The notes beneath the pieces were generated by a model that worked only from the letters and a program-made list of their open reading frames with translations, did not search any database and was not told the DNA's origin. This document shows positions 51,096 to 58,795 of a stretch of DNA of 64,000 nucleotides, one piece after another. Made by a program: the position numbers and the translations under genes. Origin of the DNA: Streptomyces sp. NBC_01465 (GTDB lineage: Bacteria > Actinomycetota > Actinomycetes > Streptomycetales > Streptomycetaceae); NCBI RefSeq assembly GCF_036227325.1, contig NZ_CP109467.1, forward strand, positions 8,432,001 through 8,496,000, in the 5' to 3' direction. The stretch's first letter is position 1; every line of letters starts with the position of its first letter.

Positions 51096-52247
51096 ATGGC
51101 CAAAAACAGCAGCTCCTCGACCACCGTCCCCGACACCGCGTGGCTGGGGCGCGGGCGCCACCTCGGGCCCGAGCCCGAACAGGACGTCCGGCGCAACCTG
51201 ATCGCCCTCAAGGCGGCCGGGGTGATCGACGACTTCCTGGACCTCGACCCCGTCGAGGCGGCCCGCTCCACCGTCCTGCACCCGCGGGACGAGTCCGCCG
51301 ACCCCGGCCCGACGGCCCGCCGCCTCTTCGAAGCGCGCTGGCGCGTCACCGGGGACATCACCGTGCGCGCACAGCTGGCCACGTACGAGCCCGAAACCCG
51401 CCGCAAGGACGCCGAAGGCGTCACCTGGGTCCTCGCCGCCGAAGCGGAGCGGGCATGGCACCCGCACTGGCCCTCACCCGCCACCATCTTCTGGCCCGAC
51501 AGCGACCGGGTCGCCTGGGACCACGACACGGTGCCGGGCTTGCGTCTGCGGACGACGAACCACCTGCCGAAGGACGACGACGAGCTGCGCCACCGGCTGC
51601 GCGACGTCGCCCGCCAGAGCTGGTACATCCACGTCGTGGTCCACGAGGCGATGACACCGGATGCGCGGGGGCAGCAGCCGGTCTCGGCATTCCTGCCGCC
51701 CAGCCTGCGGCACCGGGTCGTCGAGCACCGGGGGACGCCGGAGCAGGCGCAGATCGCCGACTTCGCGATGAAGAAGGAGCTGAACGTGCGGATGCCGCGC
51801 GGTGGCGCGGTCGTCCTGCCCATGTCACCGCAGGGTCCGGGCTACGACGCGGAGCGCTTCACGGTCCGCAGCGTCTTCCTGGACGGCTCGGAGCCGACCG
51901 AACTCCTCGACAGAATCCAGGAGTTCGCGGCTCTCCCGCGCCCGCTGCTGGCCGACGCCGAGCAGGCGCTGACGCGGCTGCGCCGGGGCTGGCACCTGCT
52001 CACTCCGGACGAGGAGCTGGTCCACGCCCAGTCCATGGTCACCAGGTACGCCGAGGCGCTCGATGCCATGACCAACTCCCGCGACCGGTACCGGGAGGCG
52101 GCCGAGGCGGCACAGGCCGCCCTGGCGGACGGGACCGGAGGAGACGGTGTGCCCCGGCCGTCCGCGCAGGGCCCGGCCAAGCCGGACGGCTCACCCCTGA
52201 GCGCCCTCACCAAGGCGTTCGGCCGCTTCCGCGACCCGAACAAGTAG
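51096..52247 (+). CDS. Conserved hypothetical protein
   Basis: A 383-residue soluble protein with no signal peptide and no motif that I recognise. It is rich in charged and Trp residues, with AWLGRGRHLGPEPEQDVRRNLIALKAAGVIDDFLDL at the start, WPSPATIFWPDSDRVAWDHDTVPGL in the middle, and a long helical stretch near the end (LTRLRRGWHLLTPDEELVHAQSMVTRYAEAL). The last 60 residues are low complexity. It is followed 122 bp later by a lipoprotein gene on the same strand. Function unknown. Confidence 0.75.
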   Translation: MAKNSSSSTTVPDTAWLGRGRHLGPEPEQDVRRNLIALKAAGVIDDFLDLDPVEAARSTVLHPRDESADPGPTARRLFEARWRVTGDITVRAQLATYEPETRRKDAEGVTWVLAAEAERAWHPHWPSPATIFWPDSDRVAWDHDTVPGLRLRTTNHLPKDDDELRHRLRDVARQSWYIHVVVHEAMTPDARGQQPVSAFLPPSLRHRVVEHRGTPEQAQIADFAMKKELNVRMPRGGAVVLPMSPQGPGYDAERFTVRSVFLDGSEPTELLDRIQEFAALPRPLLADAEQALTRLRRGWHLLTPDEELVHAQSMVTRYAEALDAMTNSRDRYREAAEAAQAALADGTGGDGVPRPSAQGPAKPDGSPLSALTKAFGRFRDPNK

Positions 52248-52369
52248 ACACGCGTTGTCGGGAAGATCACAGGACGCATCGCGAAGATCGCGAGCGGCAG
52301 GTACGGCAGGGCGCTGAGAATGAGACCGGGGGAGGGGGATCCCCCGTGTCTGCAAAACGGGAGCCGTCA

Positions 52370-53089
52370 GTGCCGAAGATCCACCTGAGTCGCAGTGTCC
52401 TGACCTGTGCGGTCGCCGTATCCACCGCAGCGGTGCTGACCGGCTGCAGCGGCAACGAGTCGCCGCCTGCGCTGAAGTTCGGAACGGCGAAGGCCTCCGG
52501 CGCGCGCCTCGACGACCAGCCCCCGCAGGGGAGTTCGCTGCCTGTCGCACAGTGGCCGGATGCGTGCAAGGTGCTCGGAGACGAGGAGGTCCGCGCGATC
52601 CTGCCGCAGGCCGAGGACTTCGCACGCGAGCCCATCAAGGTCACCATCATCAACTTCAACCCGCTCCAGGACGCGGACCCGGGCACCACGGGCGACGTAC
52701 CGAAGGGCGGCTGCGAGACGAAGTTCGGGCTGCCTGCCAAGTACGACAGCGAGCACAACAGCAGCATCAAAATCGTTTTCAAGACCATCGCCGACCCTGC
52801 CCTGGTCACGAAGGCCTACACGGAGGACCGGGACGACGAGGCGAAGGACGCGGGCAAAGGCACCGACGCGTTCCGGGACCTGGGCAACTCGCTGGGTGCG
52901 CCGGGGTGTTACACCCAGGACCGCACCCACGAACTGGTCTGCCACCAGGGGCCGTACGAGTTCGAGGTGAGCGGCTTGTCGACGGCGGACGGCGTCGGCA
53001 AGTACCCGCAGGCCGAAAAGAACTGGCGGGACAAGGTCCTCACCGAGGTGGTCCGGACACTCAGTGCCCGCATGGCAGGTCAGTCCTGA
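52370..53089 (+). CDS. Putative lipoprotein, DUF3558-like
   Basis: A 239-residue exported lipoprotein. The signal peptide ends at the lipobox AVLTGC at about residue 22. The mature protein has DACKVLGDEEVRAILPQ near its start, the pattern of DUF3558-like secreted lipoproteins, two further cysteines (GGCETKF, APGCYTQD) that may pair, and a Lys-rich end. GTG 52370 has GGGAG 6 bases upstream; another in-frame GTG lies 24 bases earlier beside a G-rich hairpin. Function unknown. Confidence 0.75.
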   Translation: MPKIHLSRSVLTCAVAVSTAAVLTGCSGNESPPALKFGTAKASGARLDDQPPQGSSLPVAQWPDACKVLGDEEVRAILPQAEDFAREPIKVTIINFNPLQDADPGTTGDVPKGGCETKFGLPAKYDSEHNSSIKIVFKTIADPALVTKAYTEDRDDEAKDAGKGTDAFRDLGNSLGAPGCYTQDRTHELVCHQGPYEFEVSGLSTADGVGKYPQAEKNWRDKVLTEVVRTLSARMAGQS

Positions 53090-53093
53090 CGGG

Positions 53094-53456
53094 TCAAGAA
53101 GCGTCGGCGTAGGCGAGATGGCTGCCGCACACGGTGCAGCGGAAGAGCATGGCGGTCGCTCCGCCACCGAGGTTCGCCAGGAAGTCCTCGAGTTGAGCCG
53201 CGTCGTGCCAGCCGCTCAGACGCAGCTCGGCACGGAGGTGTTCGAGGGCCTCGGGGTGCGCCGCAAGACCGGCGTGGTCGACCTCCCCGAGGAAAGCAGC
53301 TGCGTCCCGGCAGTGGACGAGCCAGTGCGGATCCTGCCAGGCGAGGAAGCCAGGGGTGTGGCGGGTGACCTCGTGCAAGGTCTCCCAGCTGACGTCGTCG
53401 AGCCCGTAGGCGTCGCTGAATTCACCGTCGAAGCGTTCCGCCGCGCTGCTCGGCGC
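53094..53456 (-). pseudogene. CbrC (UPF0167)-like gene, 5' truncated
   Basis: The frame encodes AERFDGEFSDAYGLDDV, TRHTPGFLAWQDPHWLVHCRDAAAFLG and a C-terminal FRCTVCGSHLAYADAS with a CxxC pair, which is the second half of CbrC-family proteins. The first half with the other zinc-binding cysteines is absent: an in-frame stop stands at 53457-53459 and no proper start precedes the conserved part. Only a TTG at 53378 could start a shorter product. The flank upstream is a GC-rich block with inverted repeats, not the missing coding sequence. Confidence 0.6.
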
Positions 53457-53502
53457 TCACCGCTGCAGTCTGGCAGAGGGCCGTATCCCCTCAGCGGGCA
53501 GG

Positions 53503-53537
53503 GCGCTGCAGCCGGCTCCGTGGGCCAACTGCAGCGC
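53503..53537. repeat. Inverted repeat GCGCTGCAG/CTGCAGCGC
   Basis: Perfect 9-bp arms (53503-53511 and 53529-53537) with a 17-base spacer, and a further CGCTGCAG copy at 53461-53468. It lies just after the gap stop (minus strand), so it may act as its terminator; it also marks the point where the CbrC gene is cut. Confidence 0.5.
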
Positions 53538-53555
53538 TGACAGCCCGGATTGCGC

Positions 53556-54554
53556 TCAGCTCGCGGCGAGGAGTTCGAGCGTGTCGATCACGCGGTTCGA
53601 GAAACCCCACTCGTTGTCGTACCAGGCGACCACCTTGATGTGACGGCCGTCGACGCGGGTCAGCGCCGAGTCGAAGATCGCGGAGGCCGGGTTGCCGGTG
53701 ATGTCGGAGGACACCAGTGCGTCCTCCGAGTACTCCAGTACGCCCGCGAGCGGCCCCTCCGCAGCAGTGCGGTACGCCGCCAGAACGTCCTCGCGCGTCA
53801 CGTCGCGCGCAACCGTCGTGTTGAGCTCGACGATCGAACCCACCGGCACGGGAACGCGGATCGAGTCACCCGACAGCTTCCCGTCGAGCTGCGGCAGCAC
53901 GAGGCCGATCGCCTTGGCCGCACCGGTGGTGGTGGGCACGATATTGACCGCGGCGGCTCGCGAGCGGCGGGCGTCGCGGTGCGGGCCGTCCTGCAGGTTC
54001 TGCTCCTGCGTGTAGGCGTGCACCGTCGTCATGAAGCCGTGTTCGATGCCGGCGAGTTCGTCGAGTACGGCGGCCAGCGGTGCGAGCGCGTTCGTGGTGC
54101 ACGAGGCGTTCGAGACGATCGTGTGCGCGGCCGGGTCGTAGGCGCCGGTGTTGACGCCGTACGCGAGCGTGACGTCGGCGCCGTCCGCAGGCGCGCTGAC
54201 GAGGACCCTCTTCGCGCCCGCCTCCAGGTGGGCACGGGCGCCCGCGGCCGAGGTGAAGCGTCCGGTCGCCTCCAGCACGATGTCGACGCCGAGTTCGGCC
54301 CACGGCAGCTGCGCAGGGTCGCGCTCCGCGAGCACCGCGATACGACGGCCGTCGACGACGAGGGCGTCACCGTCGACCGTCACCGGGCGGCCGAGACGGC
54401 CGGCGGTCGTGTCGAAGGCGAGAAGCCGGGCGAGGGTGGCGGGTTCCGTGAGGTCGTTGACGGCGACGACCTCGATCTTGCTGTCGCGCTCGAGCAGTGC
54501 GCGGAGCACGTTGCGTCCGATGCGGCCAAATCCGTTGATGGCTATGCGAGTCAT
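53556..54554 (-). CDS. gap: Glyceraldehyde-3-phosphate dehydrogenase, type I
   Basis: A 332-residue glycolytic enzyme with the NAD-binding INGFGRIGRNVLRAL, the catalytic SNASCTTNALAPL (Cys152), TVHAYTQEQNLQDGPH, and a C-terminal WYDNEWGFSNRVIDTL. It oxidises glyceraldehyde 3-phosphate with NAD and phosphate. Purine-rich GGAAGGGAC precedes ATG 54554. The usual neighbours pgk and tpiA are missing, so this is probably a stand-alone second copy rather than the core glycolytic gap. Confidence 0.96.
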   Translation of the reverse strand: MTRIAINGFGRIGRNVLRALLERDSKIEVVAVNDLTEPATLARLLAFDTTAGRLGRPVTVDGDALVVDGRRIAVLAERDPAQLPWAELGVDIVLEATGRFTSAAGARAHLEAGAKRVLVSAPADGADVTLAYGVNTGAYDPAAHTIVSNASCTTNALAPLAAVLDELAGIEHGFMTTVHAYTQEQNLQDGPHRDARRSRAAAVNIVPTTTGAAKAIGLVLPQLDGKLSGDSIRVPVPVGSIVELNTTVARDVTREDVLAAYRTAAEGPLAGVLEYSEDALVSSDITGNPASAIFDSALTRVDGRHIKVVAWYDNEWGFSNRVIDTLELLAAS

Positions 54555-54657
54555 GGTGGTGTCCCTTCCGGTTCACCACCAGGCTCTCGCGCGGCCCGCA
54601 TCGGTGACAGCGGCGGGATCGCCAGGGTCCGCAAGGATCGCGCCACACGGCCGAGGA

Positions 54658-55614
54658 CTACTCGCCCTGGGTGAAGGTGCGCCGGTATTCGCTCGGCGTG
54701 GTGTCGAGGATCCGCTGGAAGTGCATCCGCAGATTCGCACCGGTCCCGAGGCCGACGTCGGCTGCGATCTGCTCGATGCCCCTCTGTGAGCGTTCGAGAA
54801 GTTCGCGGGCCAGGTCGATCCGGGCGCGCATGACCCACTGCATCGGCGTGTACCCGGTGTCTTCGGCGAAGCGCCGCGAGAACGTGCGTGGCGACACCGC
54901 CGCATGCCGGGCGAGCGCGTCGAGCGTGAGGGGCTCGTCGAGCCGGTGCAGTGCCCACTCCCGGGTCGCGGCGAACCGCTCGCCGAGCGGCTCGGGCACA
55001 CTGCGCGGTACGTACTGCGCCTGACCACCACTACGGTACGGCGCCGCGACCAGACGCCGCGCGGCATGGTTCGACGCGGACACCCCGAGATCGCCGCGCA
55101 GGATGTGCAGGCACAGATCGATGCCCGAGGCCGCGCCCGCCGACGTCAGCACGCTGCCCTCGTCGACGAACAGAACGTTCTCGTCGACCTGTACGTGCGG
55201 ACGCTTCGCCGCGAGCGCCCGCGTGTAATGCCAGTGCGTCGTGGCGCGCTTGCCGTCGAGGAGGCCGGTGGCAGCCAGCGCGAAGGCGCCCGTCGAGATC
55301 GCGGCGAGCCGTGCCCCTCGGTCGTGGGCGGCGATGAGCGCGTCGACGACGGTCTTCGGCGGGTCGTCGCGGTCGGGGAACCGGTAGCCGGGGATGAAGA
55401 CGATGTCGGCCCACTCAAGTGCCTCCAGGCCGTGGGCGACGTCGTACGACAAGCCGTCGCCGCCCGAGACCGAACCGGGTGCGGCACCGCACACCCGTAC
55501 TTCGTACGGCATGCTCGCGCGGGTCGTGAAGACCTGCGCGGGGATACCGACATCGAGAGGCTTCGCACCGTCGAGTACGAGAACGGCGACGTGATGGAGG
55601 GGAGAGGCCGGCAC
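54658..55614 (-). CDS. GlxA-family AraC-type regulator with DJ-1/PfpI domain
   Basis: A 318-residue regulator with an N-terminal DJ-1/PfpI-like domain (HHVAVLVLDGAKPLDVGIPAQVF, RLAAISTGAFALAATGLLDGKRATTHW; here the elbow Cys is Ser) and a C-terminal AraC domain (LTLDALARHAAVSPRTFSRRFAEDTGYTPMQWVMRARIDLARELLERS). GTG 55614 has no ribosome-binding site, but TACCCT lies 7 bases upstream on the coding strand, which fits a leaderless transcript. It is divergent from the nitronate monooxygenase gene, its possible target. Confidence 0.9.
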   Translation of the reverse strand: MPASPLHHVAVLVLDGAKPLDVGIPAQVFTTRASMPYEVRVCGAAPGSVSGGDGLSYDVAHGLEALEWADIVFIPGYRFPDRDDPPKTVVDALIAAHDRGARLAAISTGAFALAATGLLDGKRATTHWHYTRALAAKRPHVQVDENVLFVDEGSVLTSAGAASGIDLCLHILRGDLGVSASNHAARRLVAAPYRSGGQAQYVPRSVPEPLGERFAATREWALHRLDEPLTLDALARHAAVSPRTFSRRFAEDTGYTPMQWVMRARIDLARELLERSQRGIEQIAADVGLGTGANLRMHFQRILDTTPSEYRRTFTQGE

Positions 55615-55695
55615 AGGGAAGAGGGTATGCGGACGGGCCGGGCATCGGACTGCCCGCACTCTCGTGTCCCACGGCGGGGGAGGGAGGATGGGGGC

Positions 55696-56757
55696 ATGAC
55701 GATGTCGACGGCGTTGACGGAGTTGCTGGGCGTGCGGCACCCCATTGTGCTTGCGCCGATGGGGGGTTCAGCCGGGGGTGCGCTGGCCGCGGCTGTCTCT
55801 CGGGCGGGTGGTCTCGGGCTGCTGGGAGGCGGGTACGGGGACCGGGCGTGGCTGGAGCGCGAACTGCCGATCGTCGCCGAGGGCACTGACGAACCCTGGG
55901 GCGTCGGCTTTCTCACCTGGGCGGTCGAGGCCGAAGCGGTGGAGCAGGCACTGGAGTTCGGTCCGGCGGCGGTGATGCTGTCCTTCGGTGATCCGGGCCC
56001 GTACGCGGACCGGATCCGGCGGTCGGGCGCGGTGCTGATCGTTCAGGTCACCGATGTGGAGGAGGCCGAACGGGCCGTGGACGCGGGTGCCGACGTCGTC
56101 GTGGCACAGGGGAGCGAGAGCGGTGGGCACGGTGCCCGGCGAGGGCGGTCCACGCTGCCGTTCGTACCGCTGGTGGTGGATCTTGTGTCGCCGGTCCCGG
56201 TCCTGGCTGCCGGCGGGATCGCGGACGGCCGCGGTGTGGCTGCGGCACTGGCGCTGGGGGCTGCCGGAGCACTGATCGGCACCCGCTTCCAGGCTTCTGC
56301 CGAGGCGCTGGTCGACCCGGCGATCAGCAGGGCCATCGTCGAAGGGCGCGGCCAGGACACGGAGCGCAACACGGTGTTGGACCTCGCCCGCGGCGCGAGC
56401 TGGCCCACGGACAAGTACGCCGCCCGTACGCTCGGCCACCCCTATCTCGACCGGTGGCGCGGCCGCGAGACCGAACTCGCGGGCGACGCCGAGGCCCGCC
56501 GCGCCTACCAGGACGATGTGGCGCGAGGGGTGATCCCACCCCTGCCCATCTGGGCGGGAGAGGGGGTCGACCTCATCACGGATCTGCCGCCCGCGGCCGA
56601 TCTCGTCGCCACCCTTGCCGCCCAGGCGGAGGAGGCTCTGGCCCGGGCCGGAAAGCAACGCCCTGGCCACTGCTACGCTCCGCGCCATGGGGAGACGCGG
56701 GTGGGGCGTGGTTCTCGTCGTGCTGGGGATGCTGGCCATCGCAGCGGTGACGGTTGA
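55696..56757 (+). CDS. Nitronate monooxygenase / 2-nitropropane dioxygenase-like
   Basis: A 353-residue FMN barrel enzyme. HPIVLAPMGGSAGGALAAAVSRAGGLGLLGGG at the N-terminus, VVVAQGSESGGHGARRG with the catalytic-His region, VLAAGGIADGRGVAAALALGA and GALIGTRFQAS are classic. It oxidises alkyl nitronates. ATG 55696 lies 8 bases after GGAGG. The last 24 residues are Arg/Gly-rich, unlike the family, and overlap the next gene by 71 bp, so translation may normally end in a variable tail. Confidence 0.92.
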   Translation: MTMSTALTELLGVRHPIVLAPMGGSAGGALAAAVSRAGGLGLLGGGYGDRAWLERELPIVAEGTDEPWGVGFLTWAVEAEAVEQALEFGPAAVMLSFGDPGPYADRIRRSGAVLIVQVTDVEEAERAVDAGADVVVAQGSESGGHGARRGRSTLPFVPLVVDLVSPVPVLAAGGIADGRGVAAALALGAAGALIGTRFQASAEALVDPAISRAIVEGRGQDTERNTVLDLARGASWPTDKYAARTLGHPYLDRWRGRETELAGDAEARRAYQDDVARGVIPPLPIWAGEGVDLITDLPPAADLVATLAAQAEEALARAGKQRPGHCYAPRHGETRVGRGSRRAGDAGHRSGDG

Positions 56758-57097
56758 CATGGTCGTCTTTGGCGACAACGGGCGCATGTCGGGGGGTCGG
56801 GAGACGGACCGCCAGCGGGCCGACCGGGAGGAACGAGCCCGGTTCGCTGTGACAGCCGACGCTGAGCAGCAAGGGCAGTACGAGGGGAAGTTGCTGCGCG
56901 ACGCGCGCCTTCGCCGGGGCGGAGTCACCCCCGCCGGAGCACTCCCGACAGAAGCGGACTGCGGGCACCAGTGGGATGTCCAGCACCTGACGAAGAAGTT
57001 CGGGAGCGTCAACCGCTCCTCGTACGTCGACGCCTGCACGACCGGAGTGAGACTGGCGCAGCTGAAACCGGACGGGACGATCGCCGAGGTGGACTGA
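56687..57097 (+). CDS. Hypothetical membrane-anchored protein
   Basis: A 136-residue protein with one N-terminal transmembrane helix (WGVVLVVLGMLAIAAVTVDMVVF), then a charged Arg/Glu region (GRETDRQRADREERARF) and a C-terminal soluble part with two cysteines (EADCGHQW, VDACTTGV). ATG 56687 has no ribosome-binding site but TACGCT sits 7 bases before it, suggesting a leaderless transcript starting inside the nitronate monooxygenase gene. Family not recognised. Confidence 0.65.
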   Translation: MGRRGWGVVLVVLGMLAIAAVTVDMVVFGDNGRMSGGRETDRQRADREERARFAVTADAEQQGQYEGKLLRDARLRRGGVTPAGALPTEADCGHQWDVQHLTKKFGSVNRSSYVDACTTGVRLAQLKPDGTIAEVD

Positions 57098-57104
57098 GGG
57101 CGCG

Positions 57105-57977
57105 TCAGTTGCGGCGCGCGGCCCAGACGGTGCGCTCGGTACGGACCTCGAGGTCGTCACGGCGCAGGATGCTGTGCGGGCCGCTGGTGTCGAGGAGGCG
57201 GTCGAGCGCGCCGAGGTCTTCCGGGGAGAGCGCCTCGGCGGCTGCGCCGCGGATGCGCTGCAGGGAAGTCAGGGCGTACCGGCCGATCGCCGCGTCGCCC
57301 GTGCCGTCGATGTCGACGGCGACGGTGAGTTCGCCTTCGACGTCGAATCCGGCGCCGCTCAGCATGGGCCCCCAGTCGGCGCCGCGATGGGGCACGTGCT
57401 CGGCGTGGAAGCGGTCGGTCGCTGCGTGGACGCGCTCTTCGAGGCCGGGCCGGTCCGCGGGCGCGTTCTCGGGCAGGAAGCGGGGGAAGCCGGCCAGTTC
57501 GACGACGGCGAACAGGCCGCCGGGTACCAGCAGGTCGTGGACGGTGCGCAGGGCCTGGCCGGGGTCGGCCATGTGGTGCATGGAGGCCGACGCCCATACG
57601 AGATCGGGCGAGCCGAGGTCGGGCCAAGTGGCGTGGTCGAGGTCGGCCTGCACGGTGCGAACACGGTCCTCCAGACCGAGGGCGCACGCTTTCTCGCGCA
57701 GCCGCTGCAGATGTCCGGGCGAGGCGTCGACGGCGACGACGTGCGCCTCGGGGAACCGGTCGAGGAGGGCGAAGGCGCCCGCTCCGGTACCGGAGGCCAG
57801 ATCCACGATCTCCCGCGGGCCGGATGTCAGCGGCAGCCACTGGATGATGGCGGCGATGTGCTCGGCGAGGACTTCCGCATCCAGGTCCAGGATCTCCGCC
57901 TGCCCGCTGTCGGAGCCGTGCTGCGGGTGGTGACCGTGTTCGGAGTGGCCGTGGTGGGGGGTGTGCGTTTGGGTCAT
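57105..57977 (-). CDS. Class I SAM-dependent methyltransferase with His-rich N-terminus
   Basis: A 290-residue methyltransferase with motif I IVDLASGTGAGAFALL, post-I VVAVDASPGHLQRL, and DLVWASASMHHMADPGQALRTVHDLLVPGG. The first 21 residues hold eight histidines (THTPHHGHSEHGHHPQHG), which could bind a metal. TAACGT lies 6 bases before ATG 57977 in the coding direction, so the transcript may be leaderless. Substrate unknown. Confidence 0.87.
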   Translation of the reverse strand: MTQTHTPHHGHSEHGHHPQHGSDSGQAEILDLDAEVLAEHIAAIIQWLPLTSGPREIVDLASGTGAGAFALLDRFPEAHVVAVDASPGHLQRLREKACALGLEDRVRTVQADLDHATWPDLGSPDLVWASASMHHMADPGQALRTVHDLLVPGGLFAVVELAGFPRFLPENAPADRPGLEERVHAATDRFHAEHVPHRGADWGPMLSGAGFDVEGELTVAVDIDGTGDAAIGRYALTSLQRIRGAAAEALSPEDLGALDRLLDTSGPHSILRRDDLEVRTERTVWAARRN

Positions 57978-58082
57978 ACCGCCACGTTAAGCGGCTCATG
58001 CGCGATGGGCACCACCCCTTGCGGATAACGCAAGAGGATGCCCCGATTCGCTGCCGGGTACGCAAATTGGCGCCGTCGAGCG

Positions 58083-58682
58083 CTAGCTGCCTTCCCTGTC
58101 GCAGTCACCGATCGCGAGCCGGTCGCCGGGCTCGCGATGGCCGCGGCGGGCGTCGCGGTCGAAGATGCCCAGGATGTCGCAGGGGCCGCCGTCCGCGCCG
58201 ATGGCGTGCGGCAGCATGGTCGGGAACTCGGCGGCCTGGTTGGTCTCGACGCGGTAGCGGCGGTGGCCCAGCATCAGGATCGCGGTGCCGGACAGTACGA
58301 CGAGCCATTCCCGGCCCGGGTGGGCGCGCATTTTGGCGGGGTTGTCGGGCGGCGGCTCGGTCAATCGCTGGCGCATCACGCTCGTGGTCGGGTCGCCCTT
58401 CACCGGCCAGCTCAGACCGTGGGTGCCGTGCACCATGGGGCTGATCACGACATCGTCGGCGGCGTTCTCCACCAGCTGGTCGAGGGTGGTGTCCAGGGCG
58501 CGGGCCAGGGTGACGAGCTGGTCCAGCGCGAGCCGGCGCTGACCGTTCTCGATCCGGCTCAGCGAGGACTGGCTGAGGTGGGCGCGGGTGGCCAATTCCT
58601 CCAGTGACCAGCCCTGCGCGACCCGCAGAGCGCGGATCCGTTTGCGTACGAGGCTGTCCAGATCGCCTTCTTCTTGCGTCAT
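58083..58682 (-). CDS. XRE-family regulator with cupin domain
   Basis: A 199-residue regulator. The N-terminal helix-turn-helix (IRALRVAQGWSLEELATRAHLSQSSLSRIENGQRRLALDQLVTLARAL) is followed by a small cupin (PGREWLVVLSGTAILMLGHRRYRVETNQAAEFPTMLPHAIGADG). ATG 58682 follows a -10-like TACAAT (58690-58695 on the plus strand) by 7 bases, so the mRNA is probably leaderless. It is divergent from the MFS exporter, its probable target. Confidence 0.9.
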   Translation of the reverse strand: MTQEEGDLDSLVRKRIRALRVAQGWSLEELATRAHLSQSSLSRIENGQRRLALDQLVTLARALDTTLDQLVENAADDVVISPMVHGTHGLSWPVKGDPTTSVMRQRLTEPPPDNPAKMRAHPGREWLVVLSGTAILMLGHRRYRVETNQAAEFPTMLPHAIGADGGPCDILGIFDRDARRGHREPGDRLAIGDCDREGS

Positions 58683-58795
58683 AGGCAACATTGTATGCCC
58701 ATGATGCAAAGCGGGCCTAGCGTCGACGACGGAAGGCCCGGAGCGGCAATGCCCCGTCCGGCGCCGCCTTCCGCCTGGCGTTTTGAGAGGAACCC
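58683..58795. promoter_or_regulatory. Divergent promoter between XRE-cupin and MFS genes
   Basis: TTGTAT and ATGCAA (58691-58696 and 58704-58709, spacer 7) form an imperfect dyad that overlaps the XRE -10 box. It is a candidate operator controlling both genes. Confidence 0.45.

Noticed and set aside
53461..53545. The CGCTGCAG repeats as a mobile element end or attachment site
   Set aside because: No integrase, target duplication or matching second end; they may just be a terminator.
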